6,343 nt of DNA from UBA6019 sp036570145. Lineage in GTDB: Bacteria > Chloroflexota > Dormibacteria > Dormibacterales > Dormibacteraceae. The translations under genes and the position numbers were made by a program. The stretch is taken from NCBI GenBank assembly GCA_036570145.1, contig DATCPJ010000099.1, positions 1 to 6,343 of the forward strand, written 5' to 3'. This document shows, piece after piece, positions 1-6,133 of the stretch (positions are counted from its first letter, which is position 1; every line of letters begins with the position of its first letter). The notes below the pieces were generated by a model. That model did not search any database. It worked only from the letters and a program-made list of their open reading frames with translations, and had not been told where the DNA came from.

Positions 1-564
1 AGCCGCGCCGATGAGATCGATGCCAGCCTGATCGTCCCGGCACGAGCCCTCGGTGAGCTGGGCCGGGCGCTTCGTGGCGAGGGTCAGAACCTCGAGATCA
101 TCGTGTCGAAGGCGGGAAACCAGGTGTTCTTCCGGGCCGGCAGCTCGGAGGTCAACTCGCGCCTGATCGACGGCAATTACCCCAACTATTCGCAGGTTGT
201 GCCCACCAAGAGTTCTACCGTGGTCTCCGCCACCACCGCCGACCTCGTCCAGACCGTGCGCGCCGTGTCACTCTTCGCCAAGGACAGCGCAAACGTCATC
301 CGCTTTCGCGCCGGTGGCACCGGGCTGAACCTCTCGGCCACGACCAACGAGGTTGGTGACAGCCAGGCCGAGATCGACGCCGCAGTGGAAGGGGCCGACA
401 TCCAGATCGCCTTCAACGCCCGCTACGTGCTCGACGCGCTCGGCGTCATCGGCGAGGAAAAGGTCGAGCTGCAGTTCAACGGCCCGCTGAGCCCGGGCCT
501 CATCCGGATGCCGGGCAAGGACGACTACGTGTACGTGATCATGCCGGTCCGGGTCGCGATGTAG
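1..564 (+). CDS. dnaN: DNA polymerase III subunit beta (sliding clamp), 3' part
   Basis: This is the C-terminal 187 residues of the beta clamp, the ring that tethers replicative polymerase to DNA and recruits other partners. The reading frame is open from base 1 and ends at TAG 562-564; roughly the first half of a normal 365-380 residue clamp lies off the left edge. The visible part covers the end of domain II and domain III. Recognisable family segments are LIVPARAL near the start, then SRLIDGNYPNYSQVVP (equivalent to SKLVDGRFPDYRRVLP in E. coli), IAFNARYVLDAL, and the C-terminal YVYVIMPVRVAM, which corresponds to the YVVMPMRL tail of E. coli. An internal ATG is not needed, because similarity runs through the left edge. 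recF follows after 14 nt, the standard arrangement near the chromosomal origin, so dnaA and oriC probably lie just to the left (inference). No frameshift or missing segment is visible. Confidence 0.97.
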   Translation, partial: SRADEIDASLIVPARALGELGRALRGEGQNLEIIVSKAGNQVFFRAGSSEVNSRLIDGNYPNYSQVVPTKSSTVVSATTADLVQTVRAVSLFAKDSANVIRFRAGGTGLNLSATTNEVGDSQAEIDAAVEGADIQIAFNARYVLDALGVIGEEKVELQFNGPLSPGLIRMPGKDDYVYVIMPVRVAM

Positions 565-578
565 AACGCCTCGCCAAT

Positions 579-1664
579 TTGAGGCTGGTCTCGCTCACGC
601 TTCGCAACTACCGGAACTACGCCCGCCTGCAGCTGGAGCTGGGACCTCAGCTCAACGTTTTCTTGGGCCCGAACGCCCAGGGCAAGACGAACCTTCTCGA
701 GTCGGTCGCCATCCTCGCCCTCTCCTCGTCGCCGCGGGCTCGGCGCGAAGCGGACCTCATCGGTCCGCTGGCCTCCGAGGCACTGGTCGAGGCCGTCGTC
801 GAAGCCGGCGGTAGGTCGGTCGAGCTGTCGTTTCGCGTATCCCAGGAGGCCGAGCGCACCTCGAAGACGATCCGCGTCGACGGGGTCCCGAGGCGGGCGG
901 TCGACCTGCCCGGCGAGGTCCAGGCCACCCTCTTCTGGCCCGAGGACCTGAGCTTGGTGAAGGGCGGGCCTGAGCATCGCCGCCGGTTCTTGAACGAGAT
1001 GCTGGTCCAGGTCGTGAAGGGCTACGGCCGGACCCTCGCCAGATATCGACGAGTGCTCGACCAGCGCAACCACCTCCTCAAACGGATCATCGCCGGCCAG
1101 GAGGGCCGCGACTCGCTTGCCGTCTGGGACGAGGAGCTGGCTTCGCTCGGCTCGACACTGGTCGCGGCGCGCCGCGAGGCGACCGCCGAGCTGGCACCGC
1201 TGGCGGCCCGGAACCATGCTGCGATCGCGGACGGCGAGGCACTGGCCGTCGCCTATTCCGGCGCCCCGGAAGACCTCGCCGGCGGGTTGCGGGATGCCCT
1301 GGAAGACGACCTGCGACGGGGCACCACCAGCGTTGGGCCGCACCGCGACGACCTCGACATCACGATCCAGGGCACGGATGCCCGCGGAATCGCCTCGCAG
1401 GGCCAGCAGAGGACCGCGGTGGTGAGCCTCAAGCTCGCCGAGTCGGACCTGATCGAAGCGCGGTCCGGTGAGCGCCCCATCCTGCTCCTGGACGATGTGC
1501 TCAGCGAGCTGGATCCAAGGCGCCGTGAGGCGCTCCTCGCCCGGGTCGGTGAGGCGGGACAGGTGATCGTGACCTCGGTCGAGGCAGACCCCTTTCCGAG
1601 CGCCCTGCTGGAGAGGGCGGCTGTGCGCTGCATCAGTGGAGGACGCGTGGAAAGCTGTGGATAA
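579..1664 (+). CDS. recF: DNA replication/repair protein RecF
   Basis: RecF is an SMC/Rad50-like ATPase that, with RecO and RecR, loads RecA at single-strand gaps and stalled forks. The product is 361 residues, normal for the family. In order: N-terminal strand RLVSLTLRNYRNY; Walker A GPNAQGKTN at 30-38 (Lys36); the region DLSLVKGGPEHRRRFLNEML around 123-142, a RecF hallmark; GPHRDDL at 253-259; ABC signature SQGQQRT at 273-279; Walker B ILLLDD at 301-306 followed by the D-loop SELD at 309-312; and a TS pair at 332-333 in the switch position. All catalytic motifs are intact. The start is TTG at 579, chosen because the homology begins there (typical RecF starts read M-hydrophobic-L-x-LxNFRNY) and no upstream ATG or GTG fits. 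No good Shine-Dalgarno precedes it, so translation may be coupled to dnaN, 14 nt upstream. The 3' end overlaps the next gene by 29 nt. Confidence 0.97.
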   Translation: MRLVSLTLRNYRNYARLQLELGPQLNVFLGPNAQGKTNLLESVAILALSSSPRARREADLIGPLASEALVEAVVEAGGRSVELSFRVSQEAERTSKTIRVDGVPRRAVDLPGEVQATLFWPEDLSLVKGGPEHRRRFLNEMLVQVVKGYGRTLARYRRVLDQRNHLLKRIIAGQEGRDSLAVWDEELASLGSTLVAARREATAELAPLAARNHAAIADGEALAVAYSGAPEDLAGGLRDALEDDLRRGTTSVGPHRDDLDITIQGTDARGIASQGQQRTAVVSLKLAESDLIEARSGERPILLLDDVLSELDPRRREALLARVGEAGQVIVTSVEADPFPSALLERAAVRCISGGRVESCG

Positions 1665-1956
1665 GCTTGGAAAGCTGCTGCCGAAGGTGCTCGCCGGGCA
1701 GCCGGCGTCGGGTCGTGTCATCGAGATGCGCGCTCGTCTGGCCTTCGCGGAGATCCTCGGACCGGCCCTCGCCGCCGATTGCGAAACGCTCGAGCTCCAC
1801 GGGTCGGCGCTGACTGTGACCACTCCCAACCCGGCCCTGGCCCATCAGCTTCGGCTTGATGCTGAACAGCTACTCCAGCGCTTGAACGAGGCGACGCCGG
1901 GTCGTCGGATCCGCACCCTCAAGGTGCGGACGGGCCGCAGAAACGCGACCTCTTGA
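1636..1956 (+). CDS. dciA: DUF721 family protein, DciA-type replicative helicase loader (putative)
   Basis: This small 106-residue protein carries a DUF721/DciA domain. DciA proteins promote loading of the replicative helicase DnaB in the many bacteria that lack the DnaC or DnaI loaders. The core runs from about residue 33 to 98: a helix with FAEILGPALA at 37-46, where the family usually has W-x-x-(I/V)-V-G; then LELHGSALTVTTPNPALAHQLRL at 52-74, the typical 'x-G-x-L-x-V-x-x-x-x-x-x-A-x-x-L' pattern; a helix LLQRLNEA; and the final strand IRTLKVRTG. Position 37 is Phe where Trp is common. The dnaN-recF-DUF721 order is the one known from actinobacteria, where gyrB follows. The chosen GTG at 1636 gives a 29-nt overlap with recF. 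GTG 1657 is an alternative start, since GGAGG at 1638-1642 lies 14 nt before it, and it would lose only seven residues. The family call is solid; the loader role in this organism is inferred. Confidence 0.85.
   Translation: MEDAWKAVDKLGKLLPKVLAGQPASGRVIEMRARLAFAEILGPALAADCETLELHGSALTVTTPNPALAHQLRLDAEQLLQRLNEATPGRRIRTLKVRTGRRNATS
1648..1677. repeat. Short direct repeat TGGAAAGCTG flanking the DnaA box
   Basis: The 10-mer TGGAAAGCTG occurs at 1648-1657 and again at 1668-1677, starting 20 bp apart (about two helical turns). The DnaA box at 1656-1664 sits between the copies and shares two bases with the first. The palindrome AAGCTT (1663-1668) adjoins. In the dciA frame the two copies encode different residues, so the repeat is not a protein repeat. 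It may be coincidence. Confidence 0.4.
1656..1664 (-). promoter_or_regulatory. Consensus DnaA box TTATCCACA
   Basis: Bases 1656-1664 read TGTGGATAA on the plus strand, which is TTATCCACA on the minus strand. This is an exact match to the classical high-affinity DnaA box. It covers the recF TAA stop codon and lies inside the recF/dciA overlap. I found no second match to TTNTNCACA on either strand, so this is an isolated box and not an oriC cluster. It could be a DnaA titration or autoregulatory site near the origin. A single 9-mer can also occur by chance and is partly constrained by coding here. Confidence 0.5.
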
Positions 1957-1967
1957 GAATCCGCCGG

Positions 1968-1985
1968 GGCGGCGCCGCGGCCGCC
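1968..1985 (+). other. GC-only inverted repeat before the helicase start codon
   Basis: GGCGGC (1968-1973) can pair with GCCGCC (1980-1985) around a 6-nt loop. The stem ends 2 nt before ATG 1988 and takes the place where a Shine-Dalgarno would be; no purine-rich ribosome site is visible. Such a hairpin could lower translation of the helicase-nuclease. In sequence this GC-rich, short stems of this kind are common by chance. There is no T-run, so it is not a classical terminator. Confidence 0.25.
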
Positions 1986-1987
1986 GG

Positions 1988-4867
1988 ATGAGCCTCAACC
2001 GCGAACAGCGGGAAGCGGTTGCTGAACTCGCGGGCCCGGTTCGGGTGGTCGCTGGCGCCGGAACTGGAAAGACCGCGGTGATCGCGGAGCGATTCCACCG
2101 GTTGGTCGCCGCCGGCGGGCAGCCGGGCTCGATCCTGGTGATGACCTTCACCGAGCGAGCCGCGGCGGAGATGCGAGTCCGCATCGAGTCGGGTCTCGGC
2201 TCCTACCTGGGCGAGCTCTGGGTGGGCACCTTCCATTCCGTGGCCCAGAGCCTGCTGCGCGACGACGGCTGGCGGATCGGCGTTCCGCCGAGCTTCCGGG
2301 TCCTTGCCGGGGCGGACCGATGGATCCAGATGCGCGAGCTCCTGTGGGAGCTCGGCGATCCAGCTCTGATCGAGGTGGAACGACCGGATGACCTGGTCAA
2401 CCCGCTGCTGCGCCTCCTCGAAAGGCTCAAGCAGGAACTGATCGCGCCCGCGCGGCTGGAGGACTGGGCGAGGACCTGCGAGGACCGCGAGCTCGGCGAG
2501 CAGCTGCTCGCCGCGGTCCGCCTGTTCCGAGCCTATGGGCGCCGATCGGATGCGGAGAAGCTGCTCGACTTCGACGACCTGATCCTCCAGCTGGTTCGCC
2601 TGCTCGAGGCCCGTCCCGAGGCACGGGAGCGGAATGTAAAACGTTTTACATCGGTCCTCGTCGACGAGTACCAGGACTCGAACCTCGCCCAAGAGCGGAT
2701 GGTGGAGTTGCTCGGCGGGAACGGCAACGTCTGCGTCGTCGGGGACGACGACCAGAGCATCTACCGCTTCCGGGGCGCCTCCCTGGCAAGCATGGAGCGG
2801 TTCGTCCGCTCTTTTTCGCTTGCGGTCACCCGCACGCTGGGCCGGAACCGCCGGAGCTCGGCCAACATCGTGGCCGCCGCAGCCGGGCTCATCGGCAACA
2901 ACCCGAACCGGATGGACAAGCCGCTCGCGGCCTTTCGCGGCGCAGGGCCGCGCGTCGAGCTGGCGCACGCGGCAACCGGGCTCGACGAGTCCCTCCACAT
3001 TGCTGGGGAGGTCGCGGCCCTCGCCGCCGGGGGAACTCCACTGGGCCGGATCGCTCTATTGGTCCGAACCAACGCTCTCGCCCGGCCGGTCGTGCTGGCC
3101 CTCCGTGCGGCCGGCATTCCCCATCAGCTGTGGGGAGCCCGAGGCTTCTACCGGCGCCCCGAAATCCTCGATGTGATCGCCTACCTGCGGCTGCTCGCGG
3201 ACCCCACCGACGAGCTCGCGATCAGCCGCCTGGCCGCGCGCCCGGCAGCCGACCTCGATCCGCTCGAGGTGTTCAGGCGCCTTTCCGCAGCGCGAACAGC
3301 GGGGATGCCGCCGCTGACCGTGCTGGAGCGGTGGGATAGGACCCAGCAGTGGGTCGGCGTCATCCGGCGCCTGGTCGGCCTCGCCACTCGTCTCGGTATC
3401 GACGAGCTCTTCTTCGAGCTCATGGCGTCGACGGGCTACCTGGAGGTCGCCACTTTCGAGACCGCGTCGGAGCAGGCTCAGGTGGCTGCCAACCTGGCCA
3501 AGTTCGGCGAGCTCATCGACGGTTTCTGCGACCGCCGCCGCGACCACTCCCTGGGAGCATTCATGGCCTACCTTGAGCTGGTCCTCCTCTCGGAGACCGA
3601 TGAAGAGGTTGCCCAGGGCGAGGAGGTCGAGTCCGCCGTCCAGGTGATGACGATCCACCAGGCCAAGGGCCTCGAGTTCGACGCGGTCTTCGTGCCCGCC
3701 CTGGTCGAAGGCCGACTCCCCCAGCCCCATCGCGGCGACCGTTTCCGTATCCCTGCCCAGCTCGCCGGCGAGGCGGGCGGTCGGGAGGACCAGGTGGCGG
3801 AGGAGCGCCGGCTCCTTTACGTCGCGATGACGCGCGCCCGCGACCGCCTCACGCTGAGCTGGGCCGATGGCTACGAAGGTTCGCGGGCGTGGCGCCGCTC
3901 GCACTTCATCGATGAGATCGAAGCGGCCGGCCGCCGCCATTTCAGCTGGACGGAGATCCCCGCCCTGGCAGCGTCCCTGGCGGCGTCCGAGCTGCGCCTC
4001 CTGGAGATCGGCGAGGAAACGGCGGCTGCCGCACCGACCGGCCGCGCCTCTCCGACTGCGACTGCGACCGACGCTGTGCCCCGTCTTTCCTTCAGCGGGA
4101 TCAGCGCCTATCGCGAGTGCCCGCGCCAGTACCAGTACCGCTACATCCATCGCCTGCCCGTCCCCGCAACCGCCGAGGCTCAGTACGGCAACATCCTCCA
4201 TGCTGCCCTGCAACGACTCGGAAAGCTGCGGATGGTGGAGACCGCGGTGACCGCGGAGGCCCTCGACCGGATCCACGAAGAGGTCTGGGATGAATTGCCG
4301 TTCCCCGATCCGCGCCGCCTCCCCGCGATGCGGGCCCTGGGCAGGCGTCAGCTCCAGGGCTATCTCGCCGAAGGGGGCTTCGCATCGATGCCCGCGCTGG
4401 TCGAAGAGCCCTTTACCGCGGACCTCGATGGCTGGCTGCTGCGCGGCATCATCGACCGGGTTGACCCTCCCCCTGGCCCGGAAGGCGGTGGGCGGGTGGT
4501 GCAACATCCGAACGGGGAGGACGTCCCGGCGGCTGCGAGCGCGCCGGCGCCGGGTCCCTGGCGGATCATCGATTACAAGACCGGCGACCCGATCCCGGCG
4601 AGCCGGCTCCGGCGCGACCTCCAGCTGGCGCTCTACGCGCTCGGCGCAAAGCGCGCGCTCGGCCTCGGCGAGGTGGAGCTGGAGATCGTCTACCTGAAGG
4701 ATTCGAGCCGGGTGGTCGTGCCGGCGGCCGACGACCTGCTTGCCGAGGCGGAGAAGATCGGCGGCGCCGTGGCTGCCGGCGTTGCGGCGGGCAGCTTCGA
4801 ACCGCGACCCGAGCGGCGCCGCTGCGCCATCTGCGCCTACCGGCTCGCCTGTCCCGCAGCCCTGTAG
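1988..4867 (+). CDS. UvrD/PcrA-like SF1A helicase fused to Fe-S RecB-family nuclease
   Basis: This 959-residue protein is predicted to unwind DNA 3'-5' and cut it, acting in recombinational repair of breaks or forks. Helicase part: Q-motif LNREQREAV (3-11), Walker A GAGTGKT (23-29, Lys28), motif Ia VMTFTERAAAEM (51-62), Walker B LVDEYQD (224-230), motif III GDDDQSIYRFRGA (252-264), motif IV LGRNRRS (284-290, Arg instead of the usual Tyr at 288), motif V TIHQAKGLEF (555-564), motif VI EERRLLYVAMTRARDR (605-620). A low-complexity Ala/Thr linker (about 678-697) leads to the nuclease: LSFSGISAYRECP with Cys711, GNILH (His738), GIIDRVD (Asp823), IDYK (Asp862, Lys864), QLALY (Gln879, Tyr883). Cys946-x2-Cys949-x5-Cys955 with Cys711 matches the 4Fe-4S staple known from AddB. 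All active-site residues appear present. The domain order resembles the AdnA/AdnB subunits of mycobacteria, but no partner gene is in view. The ATG at 1988 is supported by homology starting at residue 3; no ribosome site is seen. Exact orthology is uncertain. Confidence 0.93.
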   Translation: MSLNREQREAVAELAGPVRVVAGAGTGKTAVIAERFHRLVAAGGQPGSILVMTFTERAAAEMRVRIESGLGSYLGELWVGTFHSVAQSLLRDDGWRIGVPPSFRVLAGADRWIQMRELLWELGDPALIEVERPDDLVNPLLRLLERLKQELIAPARLEDWARTCEDRELGEQLLAAVRLFRAYGRRSDAEKLLDFDDLILQLVRLLEARPEARERNVKRFTSVLVDEYQDSNLAQERMVELLGGNGNVCVVGDDDQSIYRFRGASLASMERFVRSFSLAVTRTLGRNRRSSANIVAAAAGLIGNNPNRMDKPLAAFRGAGPRVELAHAATGLDESLHIAGEVAALAAGGTPLGRIALLVRTNALARPVVLALRAAGIPHQLWGARGFYRRPEILDVIAYLRLLADPTDELAISRLAARPAADLDPLEVFRRLSAARTAGMPPLTVLERWDRTQQWVGVIRRLVGLATRLGIDELFFELMASTGYLEVATFETASEQAQVAANLAKFGELIDGFCDRRRDHSLGAFMAYLELVLLSETDEEVAQGEEVESAVQVMTIHQAKGLEFDAVFVPALVEGRLPQPHRGDRFRIPAQLAGEAGGREDQVAEERRLLYVAMTRARDRLTLSWADGYEGSRAWRRSHFIDEIEAAGRRHFSWTEIPALAASLAASELRLLEIGEETAAAAPTGRASPTATATDAVPRLSFSGISAYRECPRQYQYRYIHRLPVPATAEAQYGNILHAALQRLGKLRMVETAVTAEALDRIHEEVWDELPFPDPRRLPAMRALGRRQLQGYLAEGGFASMPALVEEPFTADLDGWLLRGIIDRVDPPPGPEGGGRVVQHPNGEDVPAAASAPAPGPWRIIDYKTGDPIPASRLRRDLQLALYALGAKRALGLGEVELEIVYLKDSSRVVVPAADDLLAEAEKIGGAVAAGVAAGSFEPRPERRRCAICAYRLACPAAL
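2634..2651. promoter_or_regulatory. 18-bp perfect palindrome, LacI-family-operator-like, inside the helicase gene
   Basis: ATGTAAAACGTTTTACAT is identical to its reverse complement over 18 bp, with a central CG flanked by AAAA/TTTT. This is the general form of LacI/GalR-family operators (compare the cre-like TGTAAACGTTTACA pattern). It is AT-rich (14 of 18) in a strongly GC-rich gene. It is read through as part of Asn-Val-Lys-Arg-Phe-Thr (residues 216-221), just before the Walker B strand. It contains the only AAT among the gene's 15 Asn codons and the only AAA among its 12 Lys codons, which argues that the DNA itself has been selected. No LacI-family gene is visible in this window, so the regulator and target are unknown. 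Confidence 0.5.
4837..4867. other. Convergent 31-nt overlap of two coding sequences
   Basis: The helicase-nuclease stop (TAG 4865-4867, plus strand) lies beyond the glycosyltransferase stop (TAG, minus strand, at 4837-4839), so the last 31 nt of both genes overlap tail to tail. The overlap includes the codon for Cys955, the last cysteine of the predicted Fe-S staple. No hairpin-plus-T-run terminator is visible on either strand here, so transcripts probably read into each other. Confidence 0.85.
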
Positions 4868-5985
4868 CGGCCCGCCACCCGGAGGCATTCCCGTGCGATA
4901 TCCAGGCTCGCGTAGGGCCGGGAGATCTCCGCCGCCTTCTCCGCCATCGACCGCCAGCGCTCGTTGCCCGGCTGGGAGAGCTCCTGGACGGCGGCCAGAA
5001 GCTGCTCCGGCTTGGGGGTGTAAAGGCCGAGCCCGGATCCGCTCACGAAAGTGACGTTGGGCGTTTCCTGGCCCGGCAGGTAGCTCGTCAGGAGGATCGG
5101 CACCTCCGTCGCGAGTGCCTCCCCGATGGCGCCCGGGCCGGCCTTGCTGACCACGAGGTCGGCGGCACGCATGAGGTCGGGCATGTTGTCGACGAAGCCG
5201 AGGATCTGGGCTCGCGACTGGAAGTCGACCCGTGCCAGCCGGCGGCGGAGCTTCTCGTTGCGGCCGCAGACCACGATCAGCTGCCAATCGCCACCTCTTC
5301 GCGCCAGGACCCGAACCTGCGTGAGAAGCTTCCCGGAGCCTTCCCCACCGCCCGAGACGAGGATCGTGAAGCGGTCCTGGTCGATCCCGAAGCGTCGGCG
5401 CAGGGCCGCCTTCTCGCCCGGGGCCGGCGGGCGGAAGCGGAGGTCGACAGGGAGGCCGAGCAACCGGACCCGATCTTCCGGCAGGCCGGCCGCCAGGCAC
5501 TCCTGGCGAGCGCCTTCGGTCGGAACGAAGGTCAGGTCGGAGCGGGGGAACATCCAGCCCAGGTGAAACTCCACCAGGTCGGTTATCACAGTGACCAACC
5601 CGCGCTGCCGCCCGCCCCGGCGGATCGCCTGCCAGCTGACGTGGTTGAGCAGCGGATGGACCGAGAGGACCAGGTCGGGATCGAACTCCTTGAGCGCGCC
5701 GCCGATGATCCGCCGGATCCGTCCACCGAAGACGCCGCGTACCGCCGCGAAGGCCGGTCGGTTGTTGAGGCTGTGGTAGAGCGCGCCCCAGACGGCCGGC
5801 GAGCGCCGGATGATGGGCGAGTAGAGCCCGGCCAGCCGGCGCACCAGTCCTGGTGAGGAGTCGGCGCCCATCAGCGGGTCGAGCTTCTCGACCCGGACCG
5901 CCGGATCGAGCTGGCGCAGGGCCTGCTCGAGCGCTCTGGCCGCGGCACGGTGCCCTCCTCCGGTGTCAGAGAAGAGGATCAACAC
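4837..5985 (-). CDS. MGDG synthase/MurG-type glycosyltransferase (GT28-like)
   Basis: This is a predicted GT-B-fold glycosyltransferase of 382 residues. It resembles bacterial and plant monogalactosyl-/glucosyl-diacylglycerol synthases, which move a sugar from a UDP-sugar to diacylglycerol at the membrane. Numbered from the chosen start: a first strand with SDTGGGHRAAARAL at 6-19, the glycine loop and His of the MGDG_synth N-domain; HPLLNH at 110-115; VITDLVEFHLGW at 133-144; GLPVDLRFRP at 177-186 at the domain hinge; SGGGEGSGKL at 211-220; GFVDNMPDLM at 263-272; SKAGPGAIGEAL at 280-291, the nucleotide-sugar binding signature; and PGQETPN at 304-310. No signal peptide or transmembrane helix is seen, consistent with a peripheral membrane enzyme. 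The start is uncertain. GTG 5985 (GGGA a few bases upstream) begins right at the first conserved strand. The frame stays open upstream to ATG 6267, but that extension is unlike the family and would overlap the divergent gene. Acceptor and sugar cannot be told from sequence. Confidence 0.88.
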   Translation of the reverse strand: MLILFSDTGGGHRAAARALEQALRQLDPAVRVEKLDPLMGADSSPGLVRRLAGLYSPIIRRSPAVWGALYHSLNNRPAFAAVRGVFGGRIRRIIGGALKEFDPDLVLSVHPLLNHVSWQAIRRGGRQRGLVTVITDLVEFHLGWMFPRSDLTFVPTEGARQECLAAGLPEDRVRLLGLPVDLRFRPPAPGEKAALRRRFGIDQDRFTILVSGGGEGSGKLLTQVRVLARRGGDWQLIVVCGRNEKLRRRLARVDFQSRAQILGFVDNMPDLMRAADLVVSKAGPGAIGEALATEVPILLTSYLPGQETPNVTFVSGSGLGLYTPKPEQLLAAVQELSQPGNERWRSMAEKAAEISRPYASLDIARECLRVAGRYRAAGQASR

Positions 5986-6081
5986 CGAGTTCCCGCGTTC
6001 GCGGTCGGTGACGCCGTCGATTACCGCCCCCTCCAGCGGCTCGCGCGGTGGCCGATCCTCGAGAGCATCAGGGCGCCGACA

Positions 6082-6087
6082 ATCATA
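6082..6087 (-). promoter_or_regulatory. Possible -10 box (TATGAT) for the MGDG-type glycosyltransferase
   Basis: The minus strand reads TATGAT here, one mismatch from TATAAT, in one of the few AT-richer patches of the divergent region and about 100 nt upstream of GTG 5985. No good TTGACA-like -35 lies 16-18 bp further upstream; the 14-bp palindrome occupies that place. It is a weak call on sequence alone. Confidence 0.25.
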
Positions 6088-6101
6088 GGCTGAGCCATTT
6101 G

Positions 6102-6115
6102 CGGCCTCGAGGCCG
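6102..6115. promoter_or_regulatory. Perfect 14-bp palindrome in the divergent intergenic region (possible operator)
   Basis: CGGCCTCGAGGCCG equals its own reverse complement with no spacer. It lies in the non-coding gap between the two divergent glycosyltransferase genes, 14 bp from the candidate minus-strand -10 box, where a -35 region would fall. It could bind a dimeric regulator controlling one or both genes. GC-rich sequence makes such palindromes commoner than in balanced DNA, so the call is tentative. Confidence 0.35.
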
Positions 6116-6133
6116 GTGCGCGCTACTCCAGAG

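Noticed and set aside
654..663. AACGTTTTCT as a second copy of the 2634-2651 operator-like site
   Set aside because: Only one half-site resembles the motif. The other side is GC-rich recF code, so there is no palindrome.
525..1829. Minus-strand open frame of 434 codons opposite recF and dciA
   Set aside because: The opposite strand encodes intact RecF and DUF721 motifs. The minus translation has no coherent family features and is a codon-bias shadow.
2645..2673. Possible internal promoter using TTTACA (2645-2650) as a -35
   Set aside because: The sequence 17-18 bp downstream (around TACCAG) is a poor -10 inside GC-rich code. The palindrome itself explains TTTACA better.
1919..2998. Minus-strand open frame of 359 codons opposite the helicase 5' part
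   Set aside because: It is antisense to conserved helicase motifs, with no ribosome site or domain; it is a shadow frame.
3119..3135. CCCCA/TGGGG hairpin inside the helicase gene
   Set aside because: It is a 5-bp GC stem with a 7-nt loop in coding sequence and has no T-run. Such stems are expected often at this base composition.
4239..4256. Tandem GACCGCGG motif
   Set aside because: Two copies encode the ordinary Thr-Ala-Val-Thr-Ala stretch of the nuclease domain. The length is too short to treat as a repeat element.
3056..5500. Very long minus-strand open frame (814 codons)
   Set aside because: It is antisense to two well-supported genes. Its translation is rich in Arg, Gly, Pro and Ala with no recognisable domain, which is the usual result of reading GC-rich genes in a shadow frame.
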